This document shows, piece by piece, positions 1 to 7,950 of a stretch of DNA of 64,000 nucleotides. Source of the DNA: Curtobacterium poinsettiae (GTDB lineage Bacteria; Actinomycetota; Actinomycetes; Actinomycetales; Microbacteriaceae); assembly GCF_025677645.1 (NCBI RefSeq), contig NZ_CP106879.1, forward strand, positions 248,001-312,000. The letters run 5' to 3'. Positions within the stretch are counted from its first letter, which is position 1. Every line of letters begins with the position of its first letter. A program made the position numbers and the translations under genes. The notes beneath the pieces are model-generated. The model did no database searches. It saw only the letters and a list, made by a program, of their open reading frames with translations, and was not told the origin of the DNA.

Positions 1-616
1 ACTTGCCCGCGAAGCGCGCGAGCGTGAACATCACGATGAGGAACCCGAACGCGAGTGCGAGCTTGCCGACGACGGCCCAGACGTTGGTGTCGCCGGACAG
101 CACGACGGAGACGATCGCCAGGTAGACGGCGATGAAGACGTCCTCGATCACGGTGACACCGAGGATCATCGGGGTCTCGTCGTTCGCCAGGCGCCGGAGC
201 TCGATGAGGAGCTTCGTCACGATGGCGCTCGAGGACGTCGCCGTCATGCCCGCGATGATCAGGGCTTCACGGGTGCCCCAGCCGAGCGAGAACCCGAAGG
301 CGAACCCCACGCCCATGTTGATGACGACGTAGGTGCCGCCGGACACCAGGAGCTTCCCCGCGTTGCCGTAGAACTCCTCTTGGTCGAACTCGAGCCCGAG
401 GTTGAACAACAGCAGGATGAGCCCGAACGTCGCGATGAGCTCGATCGTGTGGGACTCGACGCTCAGCCCGAACCACGGCGTGTTCGGACTCGCGACGAGT
501 CCGACCACCATGTAGATCGGGATGGCCGGCAGACCGATGGTCTTGCCGAGCCGTCCCAGGACGTAGGCGATGACGAAGAGCACACCGATGGTGAGCAGCT
601 CACCACCCAGGTGCAT
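1..616 (-). CDS. CPA2-family monovalent cation/proton antiporter (partial, C-terminus outside window)
   Basis: The first 205 codons of an integral membrane antiporter can be read from an ATG at 616 to the window edge. The protein begins MHLGGELLTIG and has successive hydrophobic segments, a conserved FGLILLLFNLGLEF stretch near residue 70 and TATSSSAIVTKLL near residue 120, as in the Kef/KhtU branch of the CPA2 family. It would exchange K+ or Na+ for protons across the membrane. The gene starts 3 bases after the stop of the TrkA-C protein gene, with a GGAAGAG ribosome site, so the two form an operon like khtTU. The ion is not evident from the sequence. Confidence 0.9.
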   Translation of the reverse strand, partial: MHLGGELLTIGVLFVIAYVLGRLGKTIGLPAIPIYMVVGLVASPNTPWFGLSVESHTIELIATFGLILLLFNLGLEFDQEEFYGNAGKLLVSGGTYVVINMGVGFAFGFSLGWGTREALIIAGMTATSSSAIVTKLLIELRRLANDETPMILGVTVIEDVFIAVYLAIVSVVLSGDTNVWAVVGKLALAFGFLIVMFTLARFAGK

Positions 617-619
617 GCG

Positions 620-1150
620 CTAGCTCTTCCGCGGGGCCTCGGCCGATGCGGCCGCAAGCTCTCCGCTGCGGTAGAAGGAGAACGCCTTGGCGACCTTCTC
701 GGGGGATCCGGCGACGACGATCGTGTCCCCGGGGAAGACGACGAAGTCCGACGAGGGCGCCGGGTTGGCGCTGTCGCCACGGACCACGGCGACGACGGTC
801 AGGCCGATGAAGCCCGAGTCGTGCAGGTCGCCGAGGGGCTTGCCCGCGATGGCGTCGTCGTAGTCGACGGAGAACCAGTCGATGGACAACCCCGGGATCT
901 CGTCGAGCTTGTCGAGGCCCTCGGTGATCCGGGTGCCGCCGAGCAGTTCGGCGAGCGTGTGCGCCTCGTCCTCGCTGAGACGCAGCGAGACCTTCTCGGA
1001 CTTGTCCGCGCCGTCGGAGACGTCGGCGAACGAGATGAGGTCGGAGTGCCCCGACCGGTGCGTGATGACACCGCACTTGCCACCGTCGTCGGTGTAGAAG
1101 CTGTGCAGCACGCCGACTCCGGGGAGTTTGACGCGATGGACGTCGACCAT
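620..1150 (-). CDS. Cation:proton antiporter regulatory subunit, TrkA-C domain (KhtT-like)
   Basis: A 176-residue soluble protein. Residues 1-85 form a family-specific N-terminal region (starts MVDVHRVKLPG); residues about 88-165 form a TrkA-C (RCK_C) fold, with the typical GLTVVAVVRG and FPGDTIVVAGSPEKV stretches that close such ligand-binding domains. In KhtTU pairs this subunit gates the antiporter in response to pH or a small ligand. I chose the ATG at 1150 because GAGGGAG lies just upstream of it; longer in-frame extensions run into the divergent gene. A TAGCAT -10-like box sits at 1177-1182. The gene overlaps nothing and is followed at once by the antiporter. Confidence 0.88.
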   Translation of the reverse strand: MVDVHRVKLPGVGVLHSFYTDDGGKCGVITHRSGHSDLISFADVSDGADKSEKVSLRLSEDEAHTLAELLGGTRITEGLDKLDEIPGLSIDWFSVDYDDAIAGKPLGDLHDSGFIGLTVVAVVRGDSANPAPSSDFVVFPGDTIVVAGSPEKVAKAFSFYRSGELAAASAEAPRKS

Positions 1151-1225
1151 GATGGCTCCCTCTTCGAGTACCCCCATGCTAACCACCCGGTGGTCCCACG
1201 CATTCCGCCCGCTACTGTTCTGTGG

Positions 1226-1729
1226 ATGGGGAGAACACGGATCGTCGTCGCCGTCGTCGGGGTGCTGGTCGTCGCGCTGTACGCGGCACTGCTGGCGGTG
1301 AACGCACTGGTGCTGGACCCGCTCGCCGCGGTCCCCGGTGCGACCCTGCCCGAGATCCACGCCGAGCTCATCCAGCAGGGCTTCCACGTGCAGACCGACA
1401 TCGTGGTCGTGATCGCGCTGGCCTCGGTCGGGGTCGTGCTCGCCGCCGGGCTGTCGGTGCTGCTGCTCGTCACCCGAGCACCGACCCACGTCATCGCCGC
1501 GGTGCTGCTGGCCGTGGTCGTGCTCGGTGGTCCGGCGTCGTTCTGGAGTGGGTTCGCCCTCGGGATGGACGTCGCGGACGGCTTCGGTACCGACGGTGGT
1601 GACCACACGATCTGGGCCGGCGTGCTGTACGTGACGAGCCTCGTCGCGCTGATCGCGATCCCGGTGGTGCTCGTGGTCGGCCAGGCGGCGCACGCGCGCC
1701 GCGCCGCCCTGCGGGCACACGCCGTCTGA
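1226..1729 (+). CDS. Hypothetical four-helix membrane protein
   Basis: A 167-residue protein I do not recognise. It has four hydrophobic segments at about residues 5-29, 58-83, 86-109 and 128-153, a short polar loop with acidic and His residues around 112-127 (GMDVADGFGTDGGDH), and a basic C-terminal tail, so it is probably an inner membrane protein with a cytosolic tail. The start at 1226 is supported by a TACTGT -10 box at 1213-1218, which leaves only 7 bases before the ATG and no ribosome site, implying a leaderless mRNA. It is divergent from the antiporter pair and ends at a strong hairpin. Function unknown. Confidence 0.75.
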   Translation: MGRTRIVVAVVGVLVVALYAALLAVNALVLDPLAAVPGATLPEIHAELIQQGFHVQTDIVVVIALASVGVVLAAGLSVLLLVTRAPTHVIAAVLLAVVVLGGPASFWSGFALGMDVADGFGTDGGDHTIWAGVLYVTSLVALIAIPVVLVVGQAAHARRAALRAHAV

Positions 1730-1730
1730 C

Positions 1731-1786
1731 GGACGCACCACGGGCCTCCAGTCCGGTCTGCTGGCCTGGAGGCCCGTGGTGCGTCC
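1731..1786. terminator. Bidirectional terminator, 21-bp perfect hairpin
   Basis: Arms 1731-1751 and 1766-1786 are exact inverted repeats around a 14-base loop, between two convergent genes (the membrane protein and glpD). The arms contain CACGGGCCTCCAG, the half-site of the dispersed intergenic motif described in the findings. Confidence 0.85.
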
Positions 1787-1799
1787 GCGACGCTGCTCG

Positions 1800-3686
1800 C
1801 TACTCCGGCTCGCTCGTCTTCTCGCCGACGACCTGCTCGTCGGACGCCTTCGCGCCCTCGGCGCCGTCCGAGCGGCCGCCGCCCACGACCACGTCGTCCT
1901 CGTCGAAGCCGAACGCGATGTCCGGGGCCTCGAGCCGCACGCGGTCCGCGCTCTCGTCGTCGGGCTGCAGCTGCGACTCCCGTTCCGCGGCCACGCGCTT
2001 CAGGTAGTTCGACACCTCGTGCTCGGTGGTCTCCTGGTCCCACCCGAGCACGTCCGCCATGAGCTTCGCGGCGACGGGCGCTGCTGACTCGCCGCGGTCC
2101 CAGGCCTCGATGGAGATGCGGGTGCGGCGGGCGAGGACGTCCTCCAGGTGCAGGGCACCTTCGTGCGAGGCGGCGTAGACGACCTCGGCGCCGATGTAGT
2201 CGTCGGCCCCCGGCAGCGGCTCGGCGAGCGCGGGGTCCTGCTCGACGAGCTGCAGCACCTCGGTCGCGAGGGTGCCGTACCGGTTGAGCAGGTGCTCGAT
2301 GCGGACCTTGTGCACGTTGCAGCTCCGCGCGGTGCGGGCACGTCGGTTCCACGCGGCGGGGTACCCCTCGGCGCCGAGCAGCGGGATGTCCTCGGTCGTC
2401 GACTCCGGGATCCTGCCGTCCATGGCCGCGACGGCCTCGTCGATGGCGTCCTTGCCCATCACCCGGTAGGTGGTCCACTTGCCGCCGGCGACGACGACGA
2501 GCCCGGGCACGGTGTGCGCGACGACGTGCTCGCGGCTGAGCTGGGAGGTCTGGTCCGACTCCCCCGCCAGCAGCGGGCGGAGGCCGGCGTAGACGCCCTC
2601 GACGTCCTCGCGGGTCAGCGGGACGGCGAGCACCTTGTTGACGTGCTCGAGGATGTAGTCGATGTCCGCCGCGGTCGCTGCCGGGTGCGCCTTGTCGAGG
2701 TACCAGTCGGTGTCGGTCGTGCCGACGAGCCAGTGCCGACCCCACGGGATGACGAAGAGCACGCTCTTCTCGGTGCGCAGGATCATGCCCGTGTTCGACT
2801 GGAACCGGTCCCGGGGGATCACGAGGTGGACGCCCTTCGACGCCCGCACCTTGAACTGGCCGCGGGTGCCGATCATCGCCTGGGTGTCGTCGGTCCAGAC
2901 ACCGGTGGCGTTGACGACCTGCTTCGCACGGATCTCGAACCGTTCACCGGTCTGGATGTCGTGGGCCTGCGCGCCGACCACGCGCTCCCCGACCTTGATG
3001 AACCCCTCGATGCGGACGCGACTCGCCGCCTCGGCGCCGTACGACGCCGCGGTGCGCACGAGCGACGCGACGTAGCGCGCGTCGTCGACCTGGGCGTCGT
3101 AGTACGTCATACCGCCGACGAAGGCGTCCTTCTTGAGCCCGGGCATGTTCTTGAGCACCTGCTTCCGGCTGAGGTGCCGGTGGTGCGGGACGCCGGGCGG
3201 ACGGCCGCCGGACCAGCTGAACACGTCGTACATCGCCATGCCGATCCCGATGTAGAAGCGCTCCCACACCCGGTGGTTGAGCGGGTAGAGGAAGCGCACG
3301 GGCTTCACCAGGTGCGGCGCGATGCGCTGGAGCAGCAGTCCGCGTTCGATGAGGGCCTCGCGGACGAGTGCGAAGTTGAGCTGCTCGAGGTAGCGGATGC
3401 CGCCGTGCACGAGCTTGGACGAGCGGCTCGACGTGCCGGAGCCCCAGTCGCGGGCCTCGACGATGCCGACGCTCAGGCCGCGGGTCACGGCGTCGAGCGC
3501 ACTGCCCGCCCCGACGATGCCGCCACCGACGACCAGGACGTCGAGCTCCTTGGTCTTCAGGGTCTCGATCGCGGCCGCACGTTCGTCCGGTCCGAGCTTC
3601 GCCGCGGGGTCGAACCCCACGCCGGGCGCGACGTCACGCGGACGTCCGGCCGTGCTGGTCTGCTTCGTCGTGCTGGACTTCGCCAT
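1800..3686 (-). CDS. glpD: FAD-dependent glycerol-3-phosphate dehydrogenase
   Basis: A 628-residue membrane-associated flavoprotein that oxidises sn-glycerol 3-phosphate to dihydroxyacetone phosphate and passes electrons to the quinone pool. The dinucleotide motif LVVGGGIVGAG lies at about residues 51-61, followed by SSRSSKLVHGGIRYLEQ, typical of GlpD. The central part carries WGRHWLVGTTDTDW, and about the last 120 residues form the acidic C-terminal cap domain of bacterial GlpD. A 45-residue Ser/Thr/Lys-rich N-terminal extension precedes the FAD motif. The ATG has GGAGG 6 bases upstream. No glpK or glpF is adjacent; guaB3 lies upstream on the same strand. Confidence 0.95.
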   Translation of the reverse strand: MAKSSTTKQTSTAGRPRDVAPGVGFDPAAKLGPDERAAAIETLKTKELDVLVVGGGIVGAGSALDAVTRGLSVGIVEARDWGSGTSSRSSKLVHGGIRYLEQLNFALVREALIERGLLLQRIAPHLVKPVRFLYPLNHRVWERFYIGIGMAMYDVFSWSGGRPPGVPHHRHLSRKQVLKNMPGLKKDAFVGGMTYYDAQVDDARYVASLVRTAASYGAEAASRVRIEGFIKVGERVVGAQAHDIQTGERFEIRAKQVVNATGVWTDDTQAMIGTRGQFKVRASKGVHLVIPRDRFQSNTGMILRTEKSVLFVIPWGRHWLVGTTDTDWYLDKAHPAATAADIDYILEHVNKVLAVPLTREDVEGVYAGLRPLLAGESDQTSQLSREHVVAHTVPGLVVVAGGKWTTYRVMGKDAIDEAVAAMDGRIPESTTEDIPLLGAEGYPAAWNRRARTARSCNVHKVRIEHLLNRYGTLATEVLQLVEQDPALAEPLPGADDYIGAEVVYAASHEGALHLEDVLARRTRISIEAWDRGESAAPVAAKLMADVLGWDQETTEHEVSNYLKRVAAERESQLQPDDESADRVRLEAPDIAFGFDEDDVVVGGGRSDGAEGAKASDEQVVGEKTSEPE

Positions 3687-3720
3687 CGTCGCCTCCGGGT
3701 CACGGTCGGCGCCGAGGCGT

Positions 3721-3742
3721 CACCCGGGTTCGTGCCCGGGTG
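3721..3742 (-). terminator. Hairpin between guaB3 and glpD
   Basis: Inverted repeat CACCCGGG (3721-3728) and CCCGGGTG (3735-3742) with a 6-base loop, just downstream of the guaB3 stop. It may end or reduce guaB3 transcription before glpD. No T-tract is obvious. Confidence 0.5.
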
Positions 3743-3748
3743 CCACCG

Positions 3749-4867
3749 TCACTGGTGGTACGGCGCCACGACCACTTCTACTCGCTGGAACTCCTTGGCG
3801 TCGGAGTATCCGGTCGTCGCCATCGAGCGGCGCAGGGCCCCGACCAGGTTGGCGCGGCCGTCGTGGGTCGGCGTCGGGCCGTTCAGGACGTTCTCGAGCG
3901 GCGCGATCGTCCCCACCTGGACACGGCGCCCGCGCGGCAGCTCGGGGTGGTGCGCCTCGGCACCCCAGTGGTAGCCACCACCCGGGGCCTCGGTCGCACG
4001 GGCCAGTGCGGTGCCGAGCATGACGGCGTCGGCGCCCACGGCGATGGCCTTGACGATGTCGCCCGCGGTGTCGAGCCCGCCGTCGGCGATGACGTGCACG
4101 TAGCGGCCGCCCGACTCGTCGAGGTAGTCACGACGGGCACCCGCGACGTCGGCGACGGCGGTGGCCATCGGGGCGTGGATGCCGAGCGCGGCGCGGGTGG
4201 TCGACGCTGCGCCGCCGCCGAAGCCGACGAGCACGCCGGCGGCGCCGGTGCGCATGAGGTGCAGCGCCGACGTGTACGTCGAGGCACCGCCCACGATCAC
4301 CGGGACGTCGAGCTCGTAGATGAACTTCTTGAGGTTGAGGGGTTCCTCGGTCTGGGAGACGTGCTCCGCCGAGACCGTGGTGCCGCGGATGACGAACAGG
4401 TCGACGCCGGCGTCGACGACCGTCTTCGAGAACTCCTGGGTGCGCTGCGGGCTGAGCGAACCGGCGACCGGCACCCCGGCTGCGCGGATCTCGGCCAGGC
4501 GTGCGGTGATCAACTCGGCCTTGATCGGCTCGGAGTAGATCTCCTGCATGCGCTTCGTGACGTTGCCGTCGGTGAGCGACTTGATCTCGTCGTAGTACGG
4601 GGTCGGGTCCTCGTAGCGGGTCCAGAGACCTTCGAGGTCGAGCACACCGAGGATGCCGAGCTCGCCCATCTGGATGACCGTCGCCGGCGAGGACACGGAG
4701 TCCATCGGCGCCGACAGGATCGGCGACGCGAACGTGAACGCGTCGATCGACCACTGCACGTTGACGTCGCGCGGGTCACGCGTCCGCCTGGAGGGGACCA
4801 CCGCGATGTCGTCGAACGCGTACGCCCGACGTCCGCGCTTGCCTGCACCGATCTCGACTTCGCTCAC
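3749..4867 (-). CDS. guaB3: GuaB3-family IMP dehydrogenase-related protein
   Basis: A 372-residue TIM-barrel protein of the IMPDH/GMP reductase superfamily that lacks the CBS pair of true IMPDH. Family marks include FDDIAVVPSRRTRD near the start, SAPMDSV at residues 52-58, VIADGGLDTAGDIVKA and the C-terminal NLVGALRRSMATTGY. At the active-site loop, where IMPDH has GSICTTR, this protein has GAASTTR with Ser at residue 222, so it lacks the nucleophilic Cys. Members of this class have been reported to act as GMP reductases in some bacteria; whether this one does is open. The start is a GTG. A complete guaB is encoded at 9588-11090. Confidence 0.9.
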   Translation of the reverse strand: MSEVEIGAGKRGRRAYAFDDIAVVPSRRTRDPRDVNVQWSIDAFTFASPILSAPMDSVSSPATVIQMGELGILGVLDLEGLWTRYEDPTPYYDEIKSLTDGNVTKRMQEIYSEPIKAELITARLAEIRAAGVPVAGSLSPQRTQEFSKTVVDAGVDLFVIRGTTVSAEHVSQTEEPLNLKKFIYELDVPVIVGGASTYTSALHLMRTGAAGVLVGFGGGAASTTRAALGIHAPMATAVADVAGARRDYLDESGGRYVHVIADGGLDTAGDIVKAIAVGADAVMLGTALARATEAPGGGYHWGAEAHHPELPRGRRVQVGTIAPLENVLNGPTPTHDGRANLVGALRRSMATTGYSDAKEFQRVEVVVAPYHQ

Positions 4868-4928
4868 TCCGACAGCCTACCGGGCGGGCTCTGCGGCGTG
4901 CACGGGCCGGACGGTGCGGGCGGAGTCG

Positions 4929-5120
4929 TCAGCGCGGGCGGCGCGGGGCCCGTCCGCGCTTCCGGAGAACCCGCAGCACGAAGCCGAGCAGGAGCGCGAG
5001 CACCACGAGGACGACGAGCAGCGCGGCCGCGACCTTGACGAGCAACGCCGCCCCGACGAAGAGCGCGATGAACACGAGCCAGACGAGGGCGTCGAGCACG
5101 AGGGGTCCGGAGGTGCGCAC
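4929..5120 (-). CDS. Small membrane protein (63 aa), hypothetical
   Basis: A short frame starting at a GTG gives a 63-residue protein with one long or two closely spaced hydrophobic segments (about residues 7-50, rich in Leu, Val and Ala) and a strongly basic tail (RKRGRAPRRPR), the usual look of a small inner membrane protein with a cytosolic C-terminus. The start is supported by a TATCGT box at 5128-5133, 7 bases before the GTG, the same leaderless layout seen at other genes here. I do not recognise the family. Coding seems likely from length, topology and start context, but could be wrong. Confidence 0.55.
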   Translation of the reverse strand: MRTSGPLVLDALVWLVFIALFVGAALLVKVAAALLVVLVVLALLLGFVLRVLRKRGRAPRRPR

Positions 5121-5156
5121 CCGCGGAACGATACCGACCCGCGCAGGGTGGGTCGT

Positions 5157-5170
5157 GCCTCCAGGCCGGG
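5157..5170. repeat. Dispersed GGCCTCC motif, single half-site
   Basis: GCCTCCAGGCCGGG lies in the gap between the livF operon and the small membrane gene, without a matching second arm nearby. Confidence 0.45.
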
Positions 5171-5179
5171 TACAGGAGC

Positions 5180-5215
5180 GGGGCCGTGCGGCGCGAAGCG
5201 ACCACGCACGGCCCC
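5180..5215 (-). terminator. Terminator of the liv operon
   Basis: Perfect 11-bp inverted repeat GGGGCCGTGCG (5180-5190) and CGCACGGCCCC (5205-5215), 50 bases beyond the livF stop. Confidence 0.75.
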
Positions 5216-5265
5216 ACCCGTCGCGGATACCACCCCCACAGCGGTACCCGCAGCCGACGACAGCG

Positions 5266-6072
5266 CTAGCGCTGTGCGTCGACGTCCTTGGCGAGCGTCC
5301 CCAGGTACAGCTCGATGACCTTGGGGTCGTCAGCGAGTTCCTTCCCGGTGCCCGAGTACGCGTTCTTCCCCTGGTCGAGCACGTACCCACGATCGCAGAT
5401 CTGCAGACAGCGTCGCGCGTTCTGCTCCACCATGATGATCGACACACCGGCCTTGTTGATCCGGCGGGTCCGCAGGAACGTCTCGTCCTGGCGCACGGGG
5501 GACAGCCCGGCGCTCGGCTCGTCGAGCAGCAGCACCTTCGGGTCCATCATCAGCGCACGGGCCATCGCGACGGACTGCCGCTCCCCGCCCGAGAGCGATC
5601 CGGCCCGCTGGTTGCGCCGCTGCGCGAGGACGGGGAACAGGTCGTAGATGACCTCGAGCCGCTCGGCGAACTTCTTCGGCCGCAGGTACAGCCCCATCTG
5701 CAGGTTCTCCTCGATGGACAGCGAGGGGAACACGTTGTTCGTCTGCGGCACGAAGCCGACACCGGCCTGCACGAGCTTGTTCGCCTTGAGGTTCGTGATG
5801 TCGTCACCCTGCAGGGTCACCGATCCCTCGCGGATGGAAACGAGCCCGAACAGCGCCTTGAGGAGCGTCGACTTGCCCGCGCCGTTCGGCCCGATGATGC
5901 CGATGAGCTCGCCCGGGTAGCAGTCCAGGTCGCAGCCGTTCAGGATGTTCACGCCCGGCAGGTAGCCGGCGACGAGGTTCTTCGCGCTGAGCACCGGCTC
6001 GCGTTCCAGCGTGGCCGCCGGGGACGGACTGGAGGCACTGCTCGCGTTCGTGGGGTCCGTTGCGTCCGTCAT
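5266..6072 (-). CDS. livF: Branched-chain amino acid type ABC transporter ATPase
   Basis: A 268-residue cytosolic ATPase of the LivF type that powers uptake with LivG. It shows Walker A GPNGAGKST, a Q-loop around GVGFVPQTNNVF, the signature LSGGERQ and Walker B VLLLDEPSAGLSP, followed by a switch region MVEQNARR in which the usual switch His is replaced by Asn, as is common in LivF. An N-terminal Ser/Ala/Pro-rich tail of about 25 residues precedes the ABC domain. The ATG at 6072 overlaps the livG stop by 4 bases (ATGA), so translation is coupled. The order livH-livM-livG-livF matches the urea/amide Urt and the amino-acid Liv systems alike, so the substrate is not fixed. Confidence 0.9.
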   Translation of the reverse strand: MTDATDPTNASSASSPSPAATLEREPVLSAKNLVAGYLPGVNILNGCDLDCYPGELIGIIGPNGAGKSTLLKALFGLVSIREGSVTLQGDDITNLKANKLVQAGVGFVPQTNNVFPSLSIEENLQMGLYLRPKKFAERLEVIYDLFPVLAQRRNQRAGSLSGGERQSVAMARALMMDPKVLLLDEPSAGLSPVRQDETFLRTRRINKAGVSIIMVEQNARRCLQICDRGYVLDQGKNAYSGTGKELADDPKVIELYLGTLAKDVDAQR

Positions 6073-6959
6073 CGGGTCGTCTCCTCTGCTGCGTCCTCTT
6101 CGGCGACTTCCTCCGCCAGTTCCTCGAAGGTCTCCTCGGTGAGGAGCGAGTCGTCGCCCAGGTCGGTGTCGTGGTGCGCACCGAGGTAGGCGTCGATCAC
6201 CGCCTGGTCGTCCATCACCGTGTCCGCCGGGCCCTCGGCGACGACCTTGCCCTCGGCCATCACGACCACCCAGTCCGAGATGTGCCGGACCATGTGCATG
6301 TCGTGCTCGACGAACAGCACGGTCATGCCGTCGTCGCGCAGGGACTGGATGTGCCCGAGGAGCGACTGGGTGAGCGCGGGGTTCACGCCGGCCATCGGCT
6401 CGTCGAGCATGATCATCGTCGGGTCGGACATCAGCGCACGGGCCATCTCGAGCAGCTTGCGCTGCCCGCCGGACAGCGAACCGGCGTAGTCGTCCGCCTT
6501 GGTGTCGAGCTTGAACCGGGCGAGCAGGTCCTCGGCCTTGGCCGTGATCTCGCGCTCCCGCTTCGCCCACACCGGCTTGACCAGGGCGGCGAAGAAGTTC
6601 TCGCCGGGCTGGTCGCGAGCGCCGAGGAGCATGTTCTGCATCACGGTGAGCCGGGACAACGCCTTGGTCAGCTGGAAGGTGCGGACCATGCCCTTGTTCG
6701 CGATGTGCGTCGCGCTCGTCTTCTGCAGCGTGGCACCGTCGAACTGCGTCTTCGCTCCGGGGCTCGGCTTGTCGAACCCGGTGAGCAGGTTGAAGAACGT
6801 GGTCTTGCCGGCGCCGTTCGGGCCGATCAGGGCCGTGATGGAGCCGCGCTGGACCTCGAGGTGGTCGACGTCCACGGCGGTCATGCCCCCGAAGCGGCGG
6901 GTGACGTCGTCGACGGTGAGGATCGGGTCGGCCTTGGGGTGGCCGTAGGTCTCAGACAC
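6069..6959 (-). CDS. livG: Branched-chain amino acid type ABC transporter ATPase
   Basis: A 296-residue ATPase of the LivG type, partner of LivF. Walker A GPNGAGKTT is near residue 45, the signature LSGGQRK near residue 160, Walker B MIMLDEPMAGVNP follows, and VEHDMHMV is the switch region. The A-loop and the long insert between Walker A and the signature (PSPGAKTQFDGATLQ) fit LivG rather than LivF. A very acidic C-terminal tail (about 35 residues) is appended. The start is a GTG that overlaps the livM stop by 8 bases, and the stop overlaps livF. Confidence 0.9.
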   Translation of the reverse strand: MSETYGHPKADPILTVDDVTRRFGGMTAVDVDHLEVQRGSITALIGPNGAGKTTFFNLLTGFDKPSPGAKTQFDGATLQKTSATHIANKGMVRTFQLTKALSRLTVMQNMLLGARDQPGENFFAALVKPVWAKREREITAKAEDLLARFKLDTKADDYAGSLSGGQRKLLEMARALMSDPTMIMLDEPMAGVNPALTQSLLGHIQSLRDDGMTVLFVEHDMHMVRHISDWVVVMAEGKVVAEGPADTVMDDQAVIDAYLGAHHDTDLGDDSLLTEETFEELAEEVAEEDAAEETTR

Positions 6960-7938
6960 TGAACGTCAGCTCCTTCTTGTTGCCGAGCAACCCCTGTGGA
7001 CGGAACACGATGAGCAGCATGAGCGCGACGCCGACGAGCACGTACGAGAACTGCTCGGCCTGCTGCGCGTTCATGATCGAGTCGGGGATGAAGTCGCCGG
7101 CCAGCGTGCGGATGAAGAGCCGGACGACGAAGAAGAGCACGGCTCCGAGCACCGGTCCGAACACCGTCGCCGCACCACCGAGGATGAGCGCCGTCCAGAT
7201 GAAGAACGTCATCGAGCGGCCCATGGCGTCCGGTTGCACCGAACTCGGCAGCACGTAGATGATGCCCGCGATCGCACCGAGCGCCCCACCGAACACGAGC
7301 GCCTGCATCTTGTACGAGTAGACGTTCTTGCCGAGCGAGCGGACGGCGTCCTCGTCCTCGCGGATGGCCTTCACCACGCGGCCCCACGGGCTGCGCATGA
7401 GCAGGAAGAGCACCAGGGTGAACAGGGCGACCATCGCCCACGCCGCGATGCGGATCCACCAGCCGTTGACGCCGTTGTTCGCGTACGTGAACCACAGGAT
7501 CGTGGTGGTGCCGTCGGGCAGCGGGCTGAGGGCGGTGAACGGGTCGCGGTAGCTCGACCCGGTGATGCCGTTCGAGCCGCCCGTGGTCGAGGTGAGCAGG
7601 CTCGAGCGGCCCACCATGCGGATGATCTCGGCGCCGGAGATCGTGACGATCGCCAGGTAGTCGCCGCGCAACCGCAGGGTCGGGATGCCGAGGATGATCG
7701 CGAACACGATCGCGACGAGCAGGGCGATGAGGACCGCCATCACGAACGGCAGTCCGTTCGTGATCGAGATCGCGAATCCGTAGGCACCGAGCAGCAGGAA
7801 CGCCGCCTGGCCCATGTTCACGAGGCCGGTGAGCCCGAAGTGCACGTTCAGGCCGATCGCGGCCAGCGCGAACGCCGCCGTCGTCGGGGCGAGTGCCTCC
7901 TGGGTGAGCGAGGACAGCAGGTTGAGGATGTAGTCCAT
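6952..7938 (-). CDS. livM: Branched-chain amino acid type ABC transporter permease
   Basis: A 328-residue hydrophobic protein of the LivM type. It begins MDYILNLLSSLTQ, has the family signature GLTGLVNMGQAAFLLLGAY near residues 35-53 and the EAA-type cytosolic loop RSPWGRVVKAIREDEDAVRSLG that contacts the ATPases, and ends with the VFRPQGLLG box shared by LivM and LivH. It pairs with the LivH-type permease encoded 12 bases upstream. The gene lies second in the livHMGF operon. Confidence 0.92.
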   Translation of the reverse strand: MDYILNLLSSLTQEALAPTTAAFALAAIGLNVHFGLTGLVNMGQAAFLLLGAYGFAISITNGLPFVMAVLIALLVAIVFAIILGIPTLRLRGDYLAIVTISGAEIIRMVGRSSLLTSTTGGSNGITGSSYRDPFTALSPLPDGTTTILWFTYANNGVNGWWIRIAAWAMVALFTLVLFLLMRSPWGRVVKAIREDEDAVRSLGKNVYSYKMQALVFGGALGAIAGIIYVLPSSVQPDAMGRSMTFFIWTALILGGAATVFGPVLGAVLFFVVRLFIRTLAGDFIPDSIMNAQQAEQFSYVLVGVALMLLIVFRPQGLLGNKKELTFSV

Positions 7939-7950
7939 GCGCGTGCTCCC

